Assembly: GCA_021805395.1 (NCBI GenBank) | Contig: JAJZFJ010000043.1 | Coordinates: forward strand, 30,930-94,929 | Origin: a bacterium | Lineage (GTDB): Bacteria; Armatimonadota; Chthonomonadetes; Chthonomonadales; Chthonomonadaceae | Direction: 5' to 3' | Length of the DNA stretch: 64,000 nucleotides | Shown: piece by piece, positions 61,122-64,000 of the stretch | Position numbering within the stretch: the first letter of the stretch is position 1 | Layout: every line of letters starts with the position of its first letter | The notes under the pieces: model-generated | Told to the model about the DNA's origin: nothing | Seen by the model: the letters and a program-made list of their open reading frames with translations, nothing else | Database searches by the model: none | Made by a program: the position numbers and the translations under genes

Positions 61122-63776
61122 ATGGATTCCAGTTGGCCAAAGCAATCTCGAGAGAACAGACCGTGGACAAGATGGTGGTGGCATGGTAGTGCTGTAGATG
61201 AAGAGAATATCTCCTATCTACTTGAAGAATATGCCAGGGCAGGTCTGGGAGGAGTCGAGATTACTCCGATTTATGGAGTTAAGGGCATGGAAGAAGCAAG
61301 CGTACCATACATGTCACCTCGATGGCTGGAGCTCCTGCGCCATACTCTTTGCGAAGCTTCCCGACTTGGACTTGGAGTAGATCTATCTGTATGTACAGGT
61401 TGGCCAATTGGTGGACCAAATGTTGAAGAGTACAATTCTCTGGACAGGTTTTCATTGCAGCGAGTGGAATTCAAAGATGGAGAGCAGGTTGTCTGGCATT
61501 TTGGCCAGGATGAAATTCCTCAGGTGTTAATTGCGTTCTCTCCTAATGGTGGATACCATGATCTGACTGGAATGTTAGACCCAGACAACAGTTTGACCTG
61601 GAAACCTGAACCTGGGCAGTGGATTCTCTATTCTTTAACCATTAAATGGGGTGGGAGGAGTGTAAAGCGTGCTGCACCAGGTGGCGAAGGCAGGTGCATT
61701 AATCCTTTTTCAGTTCAGGCGGTTGATAGATATTTTGACTGGTTTGAGAAGAAGCTAGAGGGTATCCCCAAGGGTGCGATTACATGTCAGTTTCACGATT
61801 CGTTCGAGTATCTTGCTAACTGGACGACAGATTTTCTAGAGCAGTTTATACGCAGAAGAGGATATGACCTCGCCGAGCATCTTCCTGCTTTTGCTGGAGA
61901 CCTGGACACTGAAAACTTTGCAAGGATTAGAACGGATTATCGGGAGACCATTTCTGAGCTGCTGCTGGTAAACTTCTCAACTAACTGGAAACGCAGAGCG
62001 CATTCAATGGGCAGCCTCACCCGAAATCAGGCGCATGGCTCTCCGGGTAACTGGCTGGATCTGTATGCAGCGGCAGATATTCCAGAAACTGAGATCTTTG
62101 GAGATATTGGCAATCCACTTGTAAGCAAGTTCGCCTCTTCGGCAGCTCATCTAGCAGGACGGAAGTACACATCAGCGGAAACCTGCACATGGCTGGGTGA
62201 GCATTTTAATGTGACTCTGAGGCAGGCAAAAGAGGCTGTTGACATGCTGCTTGTTGCCGGTATAGATCGTATTTTCTATCACGGTACAGCTTACTCCCCC
62301 AAAGATGCAGCTTGGCCAGGATGGGTCTTTTATGCAACCACTACATTCTCACCTCAGGACATCCTCTGGCATGATTTTCCCGCTTTGAACAGCTACATTG
62401 CCAACTGCCAGAGTGTACTTCAGGAGGGAGTTAGTGATAACGACATTCTTGTATACTGGCCATTGCATGATCTTTGGCAGAATAGGCCAGAACTTTTCAC
62501 TCTGGAGATAAGCGGCAAATGGCTGACAGATGAGCCAGTTGGCAAGGTAGCGAATCTACTTTGGATGCGGGGATACTGTTTCGATTATGTTTCTGACAAA
62601 CAGCTGCAGGATCGTAACGACACGGGCTGCGCTCTTGGATACAGCGAAGCGCTGGGCAGCTACTCCATCCTTGTAGTTCCACCCTGCAAGTATATGCCTT
62701 TAGAGACTCTTGCAGCCATAATATCAAGGCTTGAACAGGGTGCAGTTGTTATCTTTGTGGAAGCACTACCAGTAGATGTGCCTGGCCTTTTCGATCTGGA
62801 AAGAAGACGAGCAGAATTCCACAAACTGCTAGCCAGATTCGAGTGGAAAGGACCAGATGATTTTGGCAACATGCGTGCCCAGTTATGGGCGGGACGTGCG
62901 TTTGTAGGCAAAAACGTTGAGGATATGCTGATCTCACTTGGGGCGCGAAGAGAAACAGTTGCCGATCTGCTTAAATGCAGTCCACTTCGCTTAAAGGATG
63001 GTGAGAGCGTCAACTACTTCCTGTTAAATCGCAGCGGTCAGGAAGTGGATGCCTGGGTTCGATTAGCAACTGACCGGGAGTGGGCAATACTTATGGACCC
63101 GCTTACAGGAAAGACAGGACGTGCTGCAAGTGCCCTTACGAGTGACCGGTTACGAACAGGTTTCCGTCTGCAGCTGCCACCCGGTGGATCTCTAATAGCG
63201 AGGATGTATGAAAACCATGAGGGACTAGAGGTAAGCTGGCAGTGTGAACGACAGACGACTAAATCGGTAGTTCTTGGCGGGACCTGGCACATGGAGTTTC
63301 TGGAAGGCGGCCCCGCCATTCCTAAAAGCTTACACACCGATACTCTTAAGTTATGGACCGAACTGGGTGACCCAGAGACAGAGTACTTTGCGGGGACGTG
63401 CAGGTATAGTGTGACTTTTGATATAAGCAGATGGAGCCCCTCAGCATACAGACTGGATCTTGGTGTGGTGCATGAAAGCGCACGTGTTTACCTGAATGGA
63501 GAGCATCTGGCAACTCTCATTACTGCTCCTTACAGTGTGCGAATTCCATCCCTGTCTGAAGGTTCATACCTTTTGGAGATTGAGGTTACCAACGTCTCTG
63601 CCAACCGCATTCGCTATATGGACATAGCAGGACAGGAGTGGAAGATATTTCGCGATATCAATGTGGTGGGAAAAGATTATAAGCCTCTGGATGCTTCTGA
63701 ATGGGGTATACGACCATCAGGATTACAGGGTCCTGTCACATTGATGAGACTGGTTGAAGTTGCTCCCTATTATTAA
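61122..63776 (+). CDS. GH106-like alpha-L-rhamnosidase family protein
   Basis: 884 residues from ATG 61122, with GGGAGG (61108-61113) 8 bases upstream; no signal peptide. The N-terminus PWTRWWWHGSAVDEENISYLLEEYARAGLGGVEITPIYG (about 15-53) matches GH106-type enzymes, followed by barrel segments (DLSVCTGWPIGGPNVEE, GAITCQFHDSFEYLANWTTDFLEQFIRRRGYDL, SLTRNQAHGSPGNWLDLYAAADIPETEIFGD). About 760-880 are a galactose-binding-like domain (YRLDLGVVHESARVYLNGEHLATL to LEIEVTNVSANRIRYMDI). It is somewhat short for the family. Likely removes rhamnose from plant or microbial polysaccharide; the substrate is uncertain. Confidence 0.8.
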   Translation: MDSSWPKQSRENRPWTRWWWHGSAVDEENISYLLEEYARAGLGGVEITPIYGVKGMEEASVPYMSPRWLELLRHTLCEASRLGLGVDLSVCTGWPIGGPNVEEYNSLDRFSLQRVEFKDGEQVVWHFGQDEIPQVLIAFSPNGGYHDLTGMLDPDNSLTWKPEPGQWILYSLTIKWGGRSVKRAAPGGEGRCINPFSVQAVDRYFDWFEKKLEGIPKGAITCQFHDSFEYLANWTTDFLEQFIRRRGYDLAEHLPAFAGDLDTENFARIRTDYRETISELLLVNFSTNWKRRAHSMGSLTRNQAHGSPGNWLDLYAAADIPETEIFGDIGNPLVSKFASSAAHLAGRKYTSAETCTWLGEHFNVTLRQAKEAVDMLLVAGIDRIFYHGTAYSPKDAAWPGWVFYATTTFSPQDILWHDFPALNSYIANCQSVLQEGVSDNDILVYWPLHDLWQNRPELFTLEISGKWLTDEPVGKVANLLWMRGYCFDYVSDKQLQDRNDTGCALGYSEALGSYSILVVPPCKYMPLETLAAIISRLEQGAVVIFVEALPVDVPGLFDLERRRAEFHKLLARFEWKGPDDFGNMRAQLWAGRAFVGKNVEDMLISLGARRETVADLLKCSPLRLKDGESVNYFLLNRSGQEVDAWVRLATDREWAILMDPLTGKTGRAASALTSDRLRTGFRLQLPPGGSLIARMYENHEGLEVSWQCERQTTKSVVLGGTWHMEFLEGGPAIPKSLHTDTLKLWTELGDPETEYFAGTCRYSVTFDISRWSPSAYRLDLGVVHESARVYLNGEHLATLITAPYSVRIPSLSEGSYLLEIEVTNVSANRIRYMDIAGQEWKIFRDINVVGKDYKPLDASEWGIRPSGLQGPVTLMRLVEVAPYY

Positions 63777-63829
63777 AGCATACTGTACCGTAGTGAGCGG
63801 TTTGGTTTCCCTAGTGTATAGTCCGTCGC

Positions 63830-63965
63830 ATCTCGTCCGCGCAGGCGGACGGTTAGCCAGCCAGAGACCGGTTTTAACTGGTAGTGGCACGAGCCTGGAG
63901 GCTGCCCCGGAGGGGATGAATCCCCTCCCTGGGTCGACAGCACCCGCCTGCGCGGGTGGGCAGAG
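63830..63965. repeat. GC-rich palindromic element or structured RNA
   Basis: After the GH106 gene the sequence turns strikingly GC-rich and self-complementary: CGTCCGC/GCGGACG (63834-63840 with 63845-63851), ACCGGTT/AACTGGT with a G-U pair (63867-63873 with 63876-63882), GGAGGGGA/TCCCCTCC (63909-63916 with 63921-63928, loop TGAA), and CACCCGC/GCGGGTG (63941-63947 with 63952-63958). AGCC/GGCT forms another short stem. The first and last stems share the GCAGGCG-type core in inverted orientation. No tRNA, tmRNA, RNase P, SRP or T-box signature was recognised. It may run past the window end. Confidence 0.6.
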
Positions 63966-64000
63966 TGCGAACTATTACAATGTGGGATTTGGTGCTTGGC

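Noticed and set aside
63786..64000. RNase P, tmRNA, SRP RNA, T-box or cobalamin riboswitch at the right edge
   Set aside because: None of the conserved core sequences of these RNAs was seen; only generic stems are present.

Overview
The window comes from a bacterial chromosome of moderate GC content. Most evidence points to a diderm bacterium. An MlaE-MlaF-MlaD (MCE) lipid-transport operon is present, and the MlaD-like protein carries a C-terminal region that looks like outer-membrane beta-strands. Several features fit Armatimonadota or a neighbouring Terrabacteria lineage: a zinc-type S14, an extra EF-G-like GTPase, a NamZ/DUF1343 protein, RqcH, GatCA, and GH15- and GH106-like enzymes. That placement is an inference from gene content; no 16S gene is present.

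Layout. Bases 1-3.7 kb: a partial UspA-domain protein, nadC and birA run rightward and meet a leftward tandem retropepsin-like gene, aroQ and a Trm112-like gene. 3.8-7.6 kb: sbcD-sbcC. 7.8-12.5 kb: a small Ser/Pro-rich gene, then a leftward, tightly overlapping set (58-codon ORF, HD-GYP protein, NamZ-like muramidase, PfkB kinase) and a small membrane protein. 12.6-32.1 kb: one long leftward block, in transcription order promoter, tRNA-Tyr, tRNA-Thr, tuf, S10, L3, L4, L23, L2, S19, L22, S3, L16, L29, S17, L14, L24, L5, an inserted EF-G-like gene, S14, S8, L6, L18, S5, L30, L15, secY, adk, map, infA, then hemL. 32.5-33.3 kb: a decayed nucleotidyltransferase pair and tRNA-Phe. 33.3-40 kb: rqcH, an LCP-family gene, purD, dnaB, rplI. 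40-43.2 kb: mlaD-mlaF-mlaE. 43.4-49.3 kb: a small membrane protein, an HTH protein coupled to an AddB-like helicase/nuclease, and gatC-gatA. 49.5-52.5 kb: a GT-C glycosyltransferase and a HEPN/BolA-like pair with a frameshift. 53-64 kb: GH15, a cytochrome c-DUF2231 fusion, an NlpC/P60 protein, a three-gene ABC-2 exporter, a GH106-like rhamnosidase and a palindrome-rich element at the right edge.

Working together. The central block makes ribosomes, translocon and initiation factors from a strong sigma70 promoter ahead of tRNA-Tyr. It departs from the textbook order in three ways: an EF-G paralogue sits between L5 and S14, hairpins lie in several intercistronic gaps, and the block stops after infA without rpmJ-rpsM-rpsK-rpsD-rpoA-rplQ. 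Several products carry long low-complexity tails (S17, L22, L16, S3, IF-1). Envelope functions are spread over the window: lipid transport, LCP, NlpC/P60 and NamZ.

The items most worth checking are the EF-G insertion with its structured downstream leader, the related acidic tails on L16 and L22, the frameshifted HEPN gene next to a BolA-like gene, the small ORF ahead of the HD-GYP gene, and the terminal palindromic element. I found no CRISPR array, insertion sequence, integrase or prophage.
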